In this document: positions 1 through 8,729 of the stretch, piece after piece
Numbering within the stretch: the first letter of the stretch is position 1
How the letters are laid out: each line of letters begins with the position of its first letter
Assembly: GCA_026002975.1 (NCBI GenBank)
Contig: BPGJ01000004.1
Coordinates: 145,113-209,112 of the forward strand
Length of the DNA: 64,000 nucleotides
Source of the DNA: Acidimicrobiia bacterium
Lineage (GTDB): Bacteria; Actinomycetota; Acidimicrobiia; Spongiisociales; ZC4RG35
Direction of reading: 5' to 3'
Notes under the pieces: generated by a model
Databases searched by the model: none
Told to the model about the DNA's origin: nothing
Seen by the model: the letters and a program-made list of their open reading frames with translations, nothing else
Position numbers and translations under genes: made by a program

Positions 1-245
1 GGTCTCCTCGGCGATCAGATCCTCCAGGTCGGCGAAGGGGATCGGTCGGCAGCGGGCCACCACCCCTTGGGGGCGGCCGTCTCCGCCAACTCGGGAGACG
101 TCGTCGACCATCCGGACCGGGACGTCGGCTTCCTCCGCCCGGGTGAGGAGAGCCTTCAGCACGGTCCCGCCGGGCCCGCTCGACGATGAGCAGCTCGACC
201 CGGCCGGCGACCAGGGCCGCCTCGACCCGCGTGGACTCCCTCTAC
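1..245 (-). CDS. rlmB: 23S rRNA 2'-O-methyltransferase RlmB/TrmH family, N-terminal part, frameshifted and cut by window edge
   Basis: SpoU/TrmH-family enzymes methylate 23S rRNA ribose, and their N-terminal substrate-binding domain lies before the SAM-binding knot domain. Only that N-terminal part is present here. Reading across frames gives VEGVHA, then VEAALVAGRVELLIVERARR, then LLTRAEEADVPVRMVDD and QGVVARCRPIPFADLEDL, which fits this domain closely. The frame is broken by an apparent extra G near 223 and another shift near 165. No clean start codon is seen. It follows the cysS stop directly, the usual actinobacterial cysS-rlmB order. The knot domain lies beyond base 1. Confidence 0.72.
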
Positions 246-246
246 C

Positions 247-1663
247 TCAGCGCCGTACCCAGCGGACGCCATCGGCGGTGTCCTCGACCAGGATCCCGAA
301 CCCGGCGAGGCGTTCCCGGATCCCGTCGGCGGTGGCGAAGTCCCTCTCCTCCGCCCTGGCTCGGCTCCGCCGCTCCAGCAGCCCGGCCAGCACCCGCTCC
401 GGTGGGCCTTCGGACGGGACCCCGAACTCGGCGGCCAAACCCGCCAGCCGGTCGGCCAGGTCCGACAGGTCGACGGCGCCGCTCCGCAAGCCCGAAGGAC
501 GTCGACCATCTCGTGGACCGCGGCTACCAGCCCGGGAGCCTCCCCACCGGCGTCGAGTACGCGGTTGGCTTCCCGGATCGTGTCGAACAGAACCCCGAGC
601 GCCTCGGGGGTTGCCGAAGTCGTCGTCCATGTGGGTCCGGAACCGGCCGATCACCTCTTCGTCGGGGCCGACCGCCGGCCGGGGCGCCCGCTCCAAGAAC
701 CGGCGCACCGGTCGAGCTGCGCCGCCGAGTCGTCGAGCAGCTCGCTGGAGAACTCCAACGGCGACCGGTAGTGGGCCCGCAGGTAGAGGAGCCTGACCGC
801 CATGCCTCCCACCCGTCGATGGCGGCTTGGAGGTCGACGATGTGCCCGGTCGACTTGGACATCTTCTCGCCCGACAGGTTCACCATCCCGTTGGTGCAGC
901 CAGTAGCGGGCAAACGGTTTTCCCGGTGGCTCCCTCCGACTGGGCGATCTCGTTCTCGTGGTGGGGGAAGATCAGGTCGACCCCGCCTCCGTGGATGTCG
1001 AACGTCTCCCCCAGGTACCGCATCGACATGGCAGAGCACTCGATGTGCCATCCGGGTCGGCCCGGACCCCACGGCGACTCCCAGGCGGGTTCGCCGGGTT
1101 TGGCGGCCTTCCACAGGGCGAAGTCGAGCGGGTCGGCCTTCTCCTCCGATATCTCGACCCGGGCCCGGCCAGCAGCTCGTCGGGGTCGCGTCCCGACAGC
1201 TTCCCGTAGTCGTCCAGCTTCCTCACCGAGAAGTAGACGTCGCCGTTGGACGCCGGGTAGGCGAGACCCCGGTCGATCAGCCGTTCGATGAGTCGGATCA
1301 TGTCGTCGATGTGCTCGGTGGCCTTCGGCTCCACGTCGGGAGGCTCCACCCCCAGAGCCTCGAACGCCCGGTGGAACTCGGCGGTCATCCGGCGGGCCCG
1401 CTCCTCCCACGGCTCGCCGGCTTCGGCCGCGGCGGCGATGATCTTGTCCTCCACGTCGGTGATGTTCCTCACGTAGGTGACCTGGTAGCCCCGCCAACGG
1501 AGGTAACGCCGCACCAGGTCGAACACCACGGCGAAACGCCCGTGGCCGATGTGGGGGGACGACTGGACGGTCGGGCCGCACACGTACATGCCCACCTTGG
1601 GCGGGTCGACCGGTTCGAACGGCTGGAGGTTCCTGCCCAGCGTGTTGTACAGGGTGAGGCCAT
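247..1663 (-). CDS. cysS: cysteinyl-tRNA synthetase, several frameshifts
   Basis: Class I aminoacyl-tRNA synthetase charging tRNA-Cys. The protein is spread over at least four frames. [16 protein letters not shown] follows a shift just after the ATG at 1663. The HIGH-type motif is in [25 protein letters not shown] zinc-site residues appear as [21 protein letters not shown], and the KMSKS loop as [10 protein letters not shown]. The C-terminal helical end runs to [11 protein letters not shown] and a stop at 247. Shifts lie near 1655, 1165, 900-925 and again around 700-790. An essential single-copy gene is unlikely to be this broken, so I read these as sequence errors. It sits 13 nt after the ispF stop. 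Confidence 0.88.
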
Positions 1664-1676
1664 GACTTGGTGGATG

Positions 1677-2163
1677 TTACGTTGCCTCACCGTCGGTCAC
1701 CGCGGTGACCACCGCCGCGGCGGCCACTCCTTCTCCCCGGCCGATGAACCCCAACCCGTCGGTGGTGGTGGCCTTCACCGACACCCGATACGCCTCCAGA
1801 CTCAGTGCCGATCCGAGACGCTCCCGCATCTGCTCCTGGAAGGCCCCCACCTTGACGTTCTCGGCGAGGACCGTCACGTCGACGTACACCGGACGCACCC
1901 CGACCTGGAGAGCCATCTCGACGCATCTCTGGACGAGGTGGAGCGAGTCCACGTCCCGCCACCGTGAGTCGGTCGAAGGGAAGTGCACCCCGAGGTCACC
2001 CAGGTTGGCGGCCCCCAGCAGCGCGTCGCACACCGCGTGGGCGACCACGTCTCCGTCGGAGTGGGCCACCATCCCCCTTTCAGAGTCGACCACCACTCCC
2101 CCCCAACACCAGGGGCGGTGGTCCCCCCAGACGGTGGGCGTCGAAACCCCAGCCGACCCTCAC
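1677..2163 (-). CDS. ispF: 2-C-methyl-D-erythritol 2,4-cyclodiphosphate synthase, one frameshift
   Basis: MEP-pathway enzyme that cyclises CDP-ME-2-phosphate on the way to isoprenoids. The N-terminus reads [14 protein letters not shown], with the metal-binding DxH. After a shift near 2095 it continues with [31 protein letters not shown], the family's SDGD/H region, and it ends with a typical [10 protein letters not shown] tail. About 160 aa is normal length. The GTG at 2163 overlaps the carD stop (GTGA), so the genes are probably translationally coupled. ispD, often between carD and ispF in relatives, is absent here. Confidence 0.88.
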
Positions 2164-2677
2164 GACTGGGCGTCGTCGAAGACGGGCAGGGCCCGTTCGA
2201 GCTTCTTTTCGGCTTCCTCCTCGTCGATGTCGAGGGCGAACTGCAGCTCGGAGGCCGATGGTGACCCGAGCCTTCGACAGCATCCGCTTCAACGCCGGTG
2301 AGATCCCCTTGGTCTGCTGGGCGTAGTTGAGGTCCCTCAGAAACCTCGGGCCACCTGGAAGATGTCGCCCGAGGTCATCTTCTCGTTGAGCACCTTGTAC
2401 CAGCGGCTCCAGTTGGATCCCGCTCTCCTGGGGGTTCGCTCTTCAGGACCTGCAACACCTTCCGGGCCTGGTTCTTGGAGATGACCGGCCGGATCACCTC
2501 TTCGAACTTGTCGACCGGCACCATCACGGTGAGCTGTTCGGTGGCGATGTCGAGGACGAAGTAGTCCTTCTTCTCCCCGTCGAACTCCTGCTTCACCTTC
2601 TTGGCGATGGTGGCCGCGCCGTGCTGCGGGTGAACGACCTTGTCCCCGACGCCGTATTTCCCCTTCTTGGTCGCCAT
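2160..2677 (-). CDS. carD: CarD-family RNA polymerase-binding transcription regulator, frameshifted
   Basis: CarD binds the RNA polymerase beta subunit and stabilises open complexes, notably at rRNA promoters. The N-terminal RNAP-interaction domain is clear: KYGVGDKVVHPQHGAATI, then KKDYFVLDIATEQLTVMVPV. The C-terminal DNA-binding helices are spread over other frames: NWSRWYKVLNEKMTSGDIF, VLRDLNYAQQTKGISPALKR, MLSKARVTIG, then ELQFALDIDEEEAEKKLERA, ending FDDAQS and a stop at 2160. Shifts lie near 2430, 2345 and 2245. The reconstructed length of about 170 aa fits the family. Confidence 0.87.
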
Positions 2678-2703
2678 GAGGGCTGTCAGTGTATCGGAGG
2701 CGG

Positions 2704-3774
2704 TCAGATGCCCTGCGGGGCCCAGTTCTCGGCCACCGCCAGGAGCCGGTCGAGGAAGTGCCGCAGGTGGGAGGCCCGGGTCGCGCCGATCCCTTCCACC
2801 TTCTCGAAGTCGGCGGGGCTGGCCGCCAAGATGCGGGGCAGCTTCTTGAAGTGGCGGATCAGCTCTTCCCGCACCGGTTCTGGAAGTCTCCCCACTTTGG
2901 AGAGGATCCGGTAACCCCGGGGGGTCACCGGTTCGTCCAGGTCGGGGAACCCGATCACCTTCCCCACTTTCGCCGGGTCGTCGAGGTCGGTTTCGTCCAT
3001 CTCCTGGAGCCGTTCGATGATCTTGGCCAGCGAGCGGATCCGCTGCGCCGACAGGTAGTCCCGGAGGGTCATCTCCTGCAGGTGGGTGACGCCCCTCACC
3101 AGGTCGGCCAGCTGGATGTAGGCGAGCCGGCCTTCGTCTCCCAGGCTGACGGCCTCACGTTCGATCGCCTTACCCACCCGCCTGACCAGCTCGGCCCGCT
3201 GGATCAGGGTCACCGCGTTGCGGTAGGTGGCCAGGTTGGTCGCTTCGAGCTGGGTCAGGTTGGCCTCCGCCTCGTCGAGACGCCGACGGAGCCGGTCCAG
3301 GGTCTGCAGCTCCTGGTTGACTCGGGCCGCCACCTCGGTTGGACTGCGCAGCTCGATCTTCTGTCCGTCCAGGTAGAGGGTGGCGATCTTCCGGCCCTCC
3401 GAGACCGCGACGACAGGCCGTCCGGTCTGCAGAGCGATCCTCTGGGCGGTGCGGTGCCGGGCACCGGTCTCGTCGGATGGGATCTCGTTGGAGGGGACGA
3501 AATGCACGTTGGCGGCGATCAGGTTGTCGGCTTCGTCGTCGAGGATGATGCCGCCGTCCATCTTGGCCAGCTCGGCGAGGCGCGCCGGGGTGAAAGCCTG
3601 GGGCTGACGGAGCGGGAACCCGCCCGACGAGATGGCGTCGATGTCTTCGCCGTGACCGATGACGATGATCGCCCCTTTGCCCTGTTGGAGGATCCGTTCC
3701 AAGCCCTGTCGTAGCGGAGTGCCGGGGGCGAGACGCTCCAGCGTCCTCAGGGTCTTGGTGGAGTTCTGCGCCAC
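2704..3774 (-). CDS. disA: DNA integrity scanning protein DisA, diadenylate cyclase
   Basis: DisA makes c-di-AMP from two ATP and scans DNA for branched structures. The DAC domain (about residues 15-145) has GKGAIIVIGHGEDID, the active-site strand MDGGIILDD and the RHRTA loop (about 106-110). A helical linker and a C-terminal helix-hairpin-helix domain (FEKVEGIGATRASHLR) follow. The usual DGA motif reads DGG. I chose the GTG at 3774 because it gives a normal N-terminus of about 356 aa. An open frame continues upstream but only as the antisense shadow of radA. It follows radA by 14 nt, the common actinobacterial radA-disA pair. Confidence 0.92.
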   Translation of the reverse strand: MAQNSTKTLRTLERLAPGTPLRQGLERILQQGKGAIIVIGHGEDIDAISSGGFPLRQPQAFTPARLAELAKMDGGIILDDEADNLIAANVHFVPSNEIPSDETGARHRTAQRIALQTGRPVVAVSEGRKIATLYLDGQKIELRSPTEVAARVNQELQTLDRLRRRLDEAEANLTQLEATNLATYRNAVTLIQRAELVRRVGKAIEREAVSLGDEGRLAYIQLADLVRGVTHLQEMTLRDYLSAQRIRSLAKIIERLQEMDETDLDDPAKVGKVIGFPDLDEPVTPRGYRILSKVGRLPEPVREELIRHFKKLPRILAASPADFEKVEGIGATRASHLRHFLDRLLAVAENWAPQGI

Positions 3775-3788
3775 GGAGCCGGAGGCTA

Positions 3789-5091
3789 TCAGGTCGCCGC
3801 TCTCACCGTCGGTGTAGCCAACCCTGCCATCGCCAAGGCTTCGGCCAGGGTGAGACGGACGCCTTCGGCGGGGGCCACCACCTGGGAGACACCGAGCCGG
3901 CGGGCCTCCTCCTGCCGGGTGGCGGCCAACGACACGGGGCGCACCTCTCCGGCCAGACCCACCTCCCCCCACGCAGCCAGCGAGCTGAGCGGCCGGTACA
4001 GCGCCGACGACACCACCGCCAGCGCGACCGGCAGGTCGCAGGCCGGTTCGTCCAGACGCCAACCGCCCACCACGTTGACGTATACCTCGCTGTCCGCCAG
4101 CCCCACACCGCAGTGGCGGTCGAGCACCGCCAGGATCTGATGCACCCTCGACGCGTCGACTCCCCGGACGGACCGACGAGCCGGCTGGTGTGAGGTGGGC
4201 GCGACCAACGCCTGGATCTCCACCATCACCGGTCGGCGTCCGTCGATCGCGCAGAACGCCACCGTGCCGGGGACGTCGTCCCGCCAGTCGGCCAGGAAGG
4301 CCCGGGACGGGTCTTCGAGCTCCACCAGACCCTCGGCCCGCATATCGAAGAGCGCCACCCGGTGGGTCGGGCCGAACCGGTTCTTGAAGCTGCGGAGGGC
4401 CCGGAAACCCCGGTCGGGATCCCCTTCGAGGTAGAGGACCACGTCGACCATGTGCTCGAGCAGTTTCGGTCCCGCCAGGCCGCCGTCCTTGGTGACGTGG
4501 CCGACCAGCACCACGGGGGTGTCGGTGGTCTTGGCGAATCGGATCAGGCGGGACGCCGACTCCCGCACCTGGACCACCGATCCGGGGGCGGAGTCGAGGT
4601 CTCCCACCCCGACGGTCTGGATCGAGTCGACCACCAGCAGCCGGGCACCCACCTGGTGGGCTGCGGCCAGGATCCGGTCTACGTCGTCTTCGGCCACGAC
4701 CATCACGTCGCCGGCCGAGACCCCCAGCCGCTCGCCCCGCAGGGCCACCTGCTCGACCGACTCCTCCGCGGTGGCCACCAGGGCGGGACCGCCGGCATCC
4801 CGCATCTTCGACGACATCTGAAGAACCAGCGTGGACTTCCCGACTCCGGGCTCGCCACCCAGCAGGACCACCGAACCGGGCACCAGGCCCCCACCCAACA
4901 CCCGGTCGAGCTCGGTCGAACCCGACGCGATCCTGGGCACCGCCGCGGGATCGACCTGGTCGAGACGGTGTACACGAGGCAGTTCCTGGTCGGTCGCCGC
5001 CTCCACCAGGGGAGCCGGGTGGTCGCAGCGGGGGACAGAACCCCATCCACTTGGGGGAGCTGTGGCCGCATTCGGAGCAACGGAACGGCAC
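3789..5091 (-). CDS. radA: DNA repair protein RadA (Sms), one frameshift at the zinc finger
   Basis: RadA is a RecA-like ATPase and helicase that extends recombination intermediates. The true start is MPFRCSECGHSSPKWMGFC at 5091, the C4 zinc finger. One extra C in a C-run near 5033 then throws the frame, and the correct reading is FCPRCDHPAPL. The Walker A box is GEPGVGKST. The KNRFG motif diagnostic of RadA is seen in SFKNRFGPTHRV. The C-terminal Lon-protease-like domain contains VYVNVVGG. It is upstream of disA on the same strand. In other genera RadA restrains DisA activity; whether it does here is inference. Confidence 0.9.
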
Positions 5092-5121
5092 GGGTTCACC
5101 CTATCGGCGGGGTGTGACGGC

Positions 5122-5247
5122 TCACTCCCGAGAGCTCCTCAGCATGGCCCACACCACCAGGGCGACCAGCCCGGCCGCCAACACCAGCCCGGCGAGGATC
5201 GACCCCGGGGTCCAAGGTTCGGCCTGGCGCACCGCCCAAAGGAGCAT
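5122..5247 (-). CDS. possible small single-pass membrane protein
   Basis: An ATG at 5247 opens a 41-aa frame: a short polar head (MLLWAVRQAEPWTPG), one strongly hydrophobic stretch (ILAGLVLAAGLVALVVWAML) and a basic RSSRE tail. It lies 30 nt before radA on the same strand and fills the gap to the divergent zinc-ribbon gene. I recognise no family. Support comes only from the membrane-segment pattern, the position and the lack of another gene here. It could be chance. Confidence 0.35.
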   Translation of the reverse strand: MLLWAVRQAEPWTPGSILAGLVLAAGLVALVVWAMLRSSRE

Positions 5248-5284
5248 CGCGTGGCACAATACCCCGAGCCCCCAGGGAGGTTCC

Positions 5285-6244
5285 TTGGCCAGGTACGTGT
5301 GCGACAACTGTGGAGCCACCGTCGTCGACGAGCAGTTCTGCCCGACTTGCGGCGCGTGGATCGATCCGACCACCGAGATCGCCGAGGAACACCCGGAAGA
5401 GGATCTCGAAGAGTTCCGGCTCGGTGAGCCACCCCCTCCCGACGAGATGCCCGAACCGCCGGTGCGGGTGCCCCGCCACGAGATCCCCTGCCCTTCGTGT
5501 GGGAGCCTGAACCCGGCGGGAAACCGTCATTGCGAGGAGTGCGGAGCTCGGCTCTCCCAGGGCGACCTGCCGGTGGCGCCCCGGCCCGCCGTGCAGATGA
5601 CCGCCGGGGTTCGAGCCGCGATGGCGATCGCCGCGATCTTGGCCGGGGTGGTGTTCGTGGCGGTGCTGTTCAACATCTTCACCGGACCGTCGACCACCAC
5701 GGTCGCCGCGGTCGAGACTACGACCACCACCGCAGCCGCACCCGAGCCGGGCCCGCTCGACGTCCTCAACGTGGACTGTTCGGTGCCGGGTCTGTCCGGG
5801 TTCAGCTGCGCCAATCTGGTCGACGGCGGCGACGGCGAATACCAGATCAACTGGGAGACCCTGGAAGAGGGTCAGCAGGTGACGATCGATCTGATCTTCG
5901 CCGAGCCGATGGTGGTGACCGGCATTTTCTGGGAGAACCTCCCCGAGGGTGACCGCTTCTACCAGAACTACCGGGCCCAGGCGATCTCGGTGGTGGATGG
6001 CACCCCGAACGCGGTGCCCTACACGGTGAGGTTGTTGGACCAGCCGGGGATCCAGGCGATCGACTACGCGTCGCTCCGCACCTTGAAGCTGAGCATCACC
6101 ATCGACACCGCGTATCCGCCTCAGGAACGTAACGGGCAGATCTACAGCGAGATCGCCATCCGGGAGATCACCCCGATCGGATACCCGGCTGCCGAGCTCA
6201 CCACCCCCACCACCGCCGGGACCACCACCACGACGGCTCCCTGA
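5285..6244 (+). CDS. zinc-ribbon membrane protein with C-terminal discoidin-like sensory or binding domain
   Basis: The TTG at 5285 is preceded by AGGGAGG and gives about 319 aa. Two zinc ribbons are visible: CDNCG...CPTCG near residues 6-25, and CPSCG...CEECG near 75-95. One membrane helix follows (AMAIAAILAGVVFVAVLFNIF), then a Thr-rich linker. The outer domain has features of a galactose-binding or discoidin-like fold (ITF-type metabolic YSEIAIREI ending) seen in zinc-ribbon proteins of actinobacteria. It ends in a TTTTTAP tail. It is probably anchored with the ribbons in the cytoplasm. No specific function can be assigned. It converges with the P450 gene, leaving 5 nt. Confidence 0.7.
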   Translation: MARYVCDNCGATVVDEQFCPTCGAWIDPTTEIAEEHPEEDLEEFRLGEPPPPDEMPEPPVRVPRHEIPCPSCGSLNPAGNRHCEECGARLSQGDLPVAPRPAVQMTAGVRAAMAIAAILAGVVFVAVLFNIFTGPSTTTVAAVETTTTTAAAPEPGPLDVLNVDCSVPGLSGFSCANLVDGGDGEYQINWETLEEGQQVTIDLIFAEPMVVTGIFWENLPEGDRFYQNYRAQAISVVDGTPNAVPYTVRLLDQPGIQAIDYASLRTLKLSITIDTAYPPQERNGQIYSEIAIREITPIGYPAAELTTPTTAGTTTTTAP

Positions 6245-6249
6245 ACGGT

Positions 6250-7479
6250 TCAGTCGAACACCAGGGGAAGCCGTCTCAACCCCCGGAAGACGAGGCTCTT
6301 CACCCGGTCTGCCGGATCGGGTTCGGCGTGGAACGAGGTGACGTATCGGGCGAAGGTGCGGTACGCCACCTCGAGCTCCACCTTGGCTAGGGGAGCGCCG
6401 ACGCAGTAGTGGATCCCCGCTCCGAACGACACGTACGGGTTCGGGTTCCTCGCCAGGTTCAGCTCCTCGGGACGGCCGAAGACGGCCTCGTCGTGGTTGG
6501 CAGAGCCGAACAAGAGCCCCACCTTGGTGCCTCTCCTCAGCGCCACGCCGTCCCAGTCGAGGTCCTCCAGCACCCACCGTTCGAACATCTGGAGAGGTGC
6601 GTCGAAGCGGAGCAGCTCGTCGGCGGCGGAGGCCGCCCGCCCTTCCGGATCCTCCCTGAGCCACCGGTAGGCGTCGGGGTGGCGGGCCAAGGCGAGGAGA
6701 CCGTTGGTGATGGCGTGGACGGTGGCCTCGTGCCCCGCATTCAGGGTGAGGATGCAGGTGGAGACGAGTTCGTCCTCGGACAAGACGTCGCCTTCGTGTT
6801 CGGCCGCGATCATGGCCGACACCAGGTCGTCGCCGGGTCGTCTGCGCCTCTCGGCGAGGAGCTCCCGGACGTACTCGACGAACTCGATGGTGGCCCGTTC
6901 GGCGGCCCGGCCCTCCTCGTCGGTGACCTCCCGGTCGAAAAGACGGACGATGGCGTGTGACCAGGCCAGGAGCTGCGGCTGGTCGGCGGGTGGGATCCCG
7001 AGCAGCTCGGCGATCATGGTGAGCGGGATGGGTGTGGCGTACTCGGCCACCGCTTCCATGTGGCCTCGTTCGACGGCCACCCGGATGGCTCGTTCGGCGG
7101 TGGTCTCCATCCTGGGACGGTACGACTCGGAGGCTCGCCGGGTGAACGCCCATTGGACCAGCCGGCGGATACGGGTGTGACGGGGAGGTTCCAGGTCGAT
7201 GAACGAGTCGCGGATGTAGCGGGTCCAGGTGGGATACCGGGACGGGTAGATCCGTTCGTACACCTCCCGGTCGACCTCGTCGGGCCCGAGGGCGTGGCGG
7301 ACGTCCCGGCCGAAACGCCGGTCCTTGAGGATCCCGACCACGTCCCGGTGTCGGGCGAAGAAGGTGAGGTCCCACTCCGGGTCGAAGAACACAGGGGTTT
7401 CCACCCTGAGCCGGGCGTACAGCGGGTAGGGGTCTTCCAGCACTTCGGGGGCGTAGAAGTCGACTGCCTTGGTCAGCAT
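6250..7479 (-). CDS. cytochrome P450
   Basis: Heme monooxygenase of 409 aa, soluble bacterial CYP type. The heme-ligand loop is FGAGIHYCVGAPLAK with the proximal Cys. The I-helix oxygen-activation motif is NAGHEATVH. The ExxR pair lies in ADELLRFDAP. A PPRHTRIRRLVQWAFT segment is the usual C-helix. No ferredoxin or reductase gene is adjacent, so redox partners must lie elsewhere. The substrate cannot be told from sequence. It stands alone between a zinc-ribbon gene and an ABC importer, and starts 17 nt after the end of the importer's last gene. Confidence 0.93.
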   Translation of the reverse strand: MLTKAVDFYAPEVLEDPYPLYARLRVETPVFFDPEWDLTFFARHRDVVGILKDRRFGRDVRHALGPDEVDREVYERIYPSRYPTWTRYIRDSFIDLEPPRHTRIRRLVQWAFTRRASESYRPRMETTAERAIRVAVERGHMEAVAEYATPIPLTMIAELLGIPPADQPQLLAWSHAIVRLFDREVTDEEGRAAERATIEFVEYVRELLAERRRRPGDDLVSAMIAAEHEGDVLSEDELVSTCILTLNAGHEATVHAITNGLLALARHPDAYRWLREDPEGRAASAADELLRFDAPLQMFERWVLEDLDWDGVALRRGTKVGLLFGSANHDEAVFGRPEELNLARNPNPYVSFGAGIHYCVGAPLAKVELEVAYRTFARYVTSFHAEPDPADRVKSLVFRGLRRLPLVFD

Positions 7480-7496
7480 GGCCCCAAGGTTAGAGC

Positions 7497-8729
7497 TCAG
7501 GTGGCTTCACCCTTCCGGTACCTCACCCCGTCGGCGGCCGGCATCCGCAGCCGCTGGCTGGCGAAGGCCAACACCAGGAGGGTGACCACGTAGGGGGTCA
7601 TGAAGATGAACTCGCTGGCGACCTCCTCCACCGAGTAGAAGACCAACCCGAACACCGCGGCGGCCCCACCCACCGTCGCCGCCCTGCGCGGGTCTCCCTT
7701 CAGGACCGCCCGAACCGCCAGGGCGGCCAGCCCCACCGCCACCACCGCCAGCAGGGCCCTCACCGCGGCGGGGTCCCTGAGACGGAGGGCGTCGGCGAAC
7801 CCGAACAGCACCGCGCCGCCCAGGGCTCCGCTGGGTCGCCAGTTACCGAAGATCATGGTGGCCAGCCCGATGAATCCCCGCCCGGCGGTCTGGCTCTCCC
7901 GGTAGATGTTGGCCTGGACCAGAACCAGGAAGGCGCCTCCCAGCCCGGCCAACGCTCCCGAGATCACCACCCCCCAGTATTTCATGGTGTAGACCGCGAC
8001 TCCGAGCGACTCGGCGGCCCACGGGTTCTCGCCCACCGATCGGAGGCGGAGACCCCAGGGGGTCCGCCACAGCGCGAACCAGGTGAGGGGCACCAACGCC
8101 AGGCCGATCACCGTCAGCCACGACAGGCCCCCGGTGAGCCCCCGCAGGATGCCGCCCAGGTCGGAGACGACCGGCCATCCGAGCCTTTCGAGACCGCCGA
8201 ACAGGTCGGGGGTGTCCCATCCGAACAGGGAGCCTCCCGCCAGGAAGGGGAGGTCGACGGTGGGGAGGCCCGGCACCCGGGGCGACTGGGTGGCACCGCC
8301 GCCGGTGGCCGGGTCGGCGTAGGCGATGACCGACAGGAACCGCATTCCACCCGCCGCGAGGATGTTGATCGCCACCCCGGAGATGATGTGGTCGACGTTG
8401 AACGTGACGGTGGCCAACGCGTGGAGAAGCCCCCCGGCCGCGCCCCCCAACACGCCCAGGACCACCCCCCACCAGGGGCCGTACAGCCACGCCCCCCAAG
8501 CCGCGAACCAGGTCCCCATGATCATCATCCCCTCCAGCCCGATGTTCACCACACCGGCTCTCTCCGAGTACAGGCCTCCCAGGGCGGCCATCAGGATGGG
8601 GATGGCGAGCCGCAACGAAGCCCCCACCGTTCCCGACGAGGTGAGCTCCCCCACCCCGGTGGCCTGTTCGACCAGCACCACCACCGCCAACCCTGCCCCG
8701 CCGTAGAGCGCCGCCTTGCGGAGGTTCAT
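7497..8729 (-). CDS. BMP-family nucleoside ABC transporter, second permease
   Basis: Inner-membrane permease of the BPD_transp_2 family, paired with BmpA-type lipoproteins for nucleoside or purine uptake. The 410-aa sequence has many hydrophobic helices and the hallmark LGGLYSERAGVVNIGLEG, the conserved loop of YufQ-type permeases. It is the last gene of the bmp-ATPase-permease-permease order. Its ATG overlaps the stop of the first permease (ATGA). A longer middle section, about residues 140-200 with PFLAGGSLFGWDTP, looks like an extended periplasmic loop. Confidence 0.88.
   Translation of the reverse strand: MNLRKAALYGGAGLAVVVLVEQATGVGELTSSGTVGASLRLAIPILMAALGGLYSERAGVVNIGLEGMMIMGTWFAAWGAWLYGPWWGVVLGVLGGAAGGLLHALATVTFNVDHIISGVAINILAAGGMRFLSVIAYADPATGGGATQSPRVPGLPTVDLPFLAGGSLFGWDTPDLFGGLERLGWPVVSDLGGILRGLTGGLSWLTVIGLALVPLTWFALWRTPWGLRLRSVGENPWAAESLGVAVYTMKYWGVVISGALAGLGGAFLVLVQANIYRESQTAGRGFIGLATMIFGNWRPSGALGGAVLFGFADALRLRDPAAVRALLAVVAVGLAALAVRAVLKGDPRRAATVGGAAAVFGLVFYSVEEVASEFIFMTPYVVTLLVLAFASQRLRMPAADGVRYRKGEAT

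Noticed and set aside
143..1967. Long plus-strand open frames over the cysS/ispF region
   Set aside because: They are Arg/Pro/Gly-rich antisense shadows of high-GC genes; the minus-strand reading gives recognisable CysS, IspF and CarD motifs.
3789..5091. 795-aa minus-strand open frame running from disA upstream
   Set aside because: Only its last ~356 residues are DisA-like; the rest reads radA in the wrong frame.
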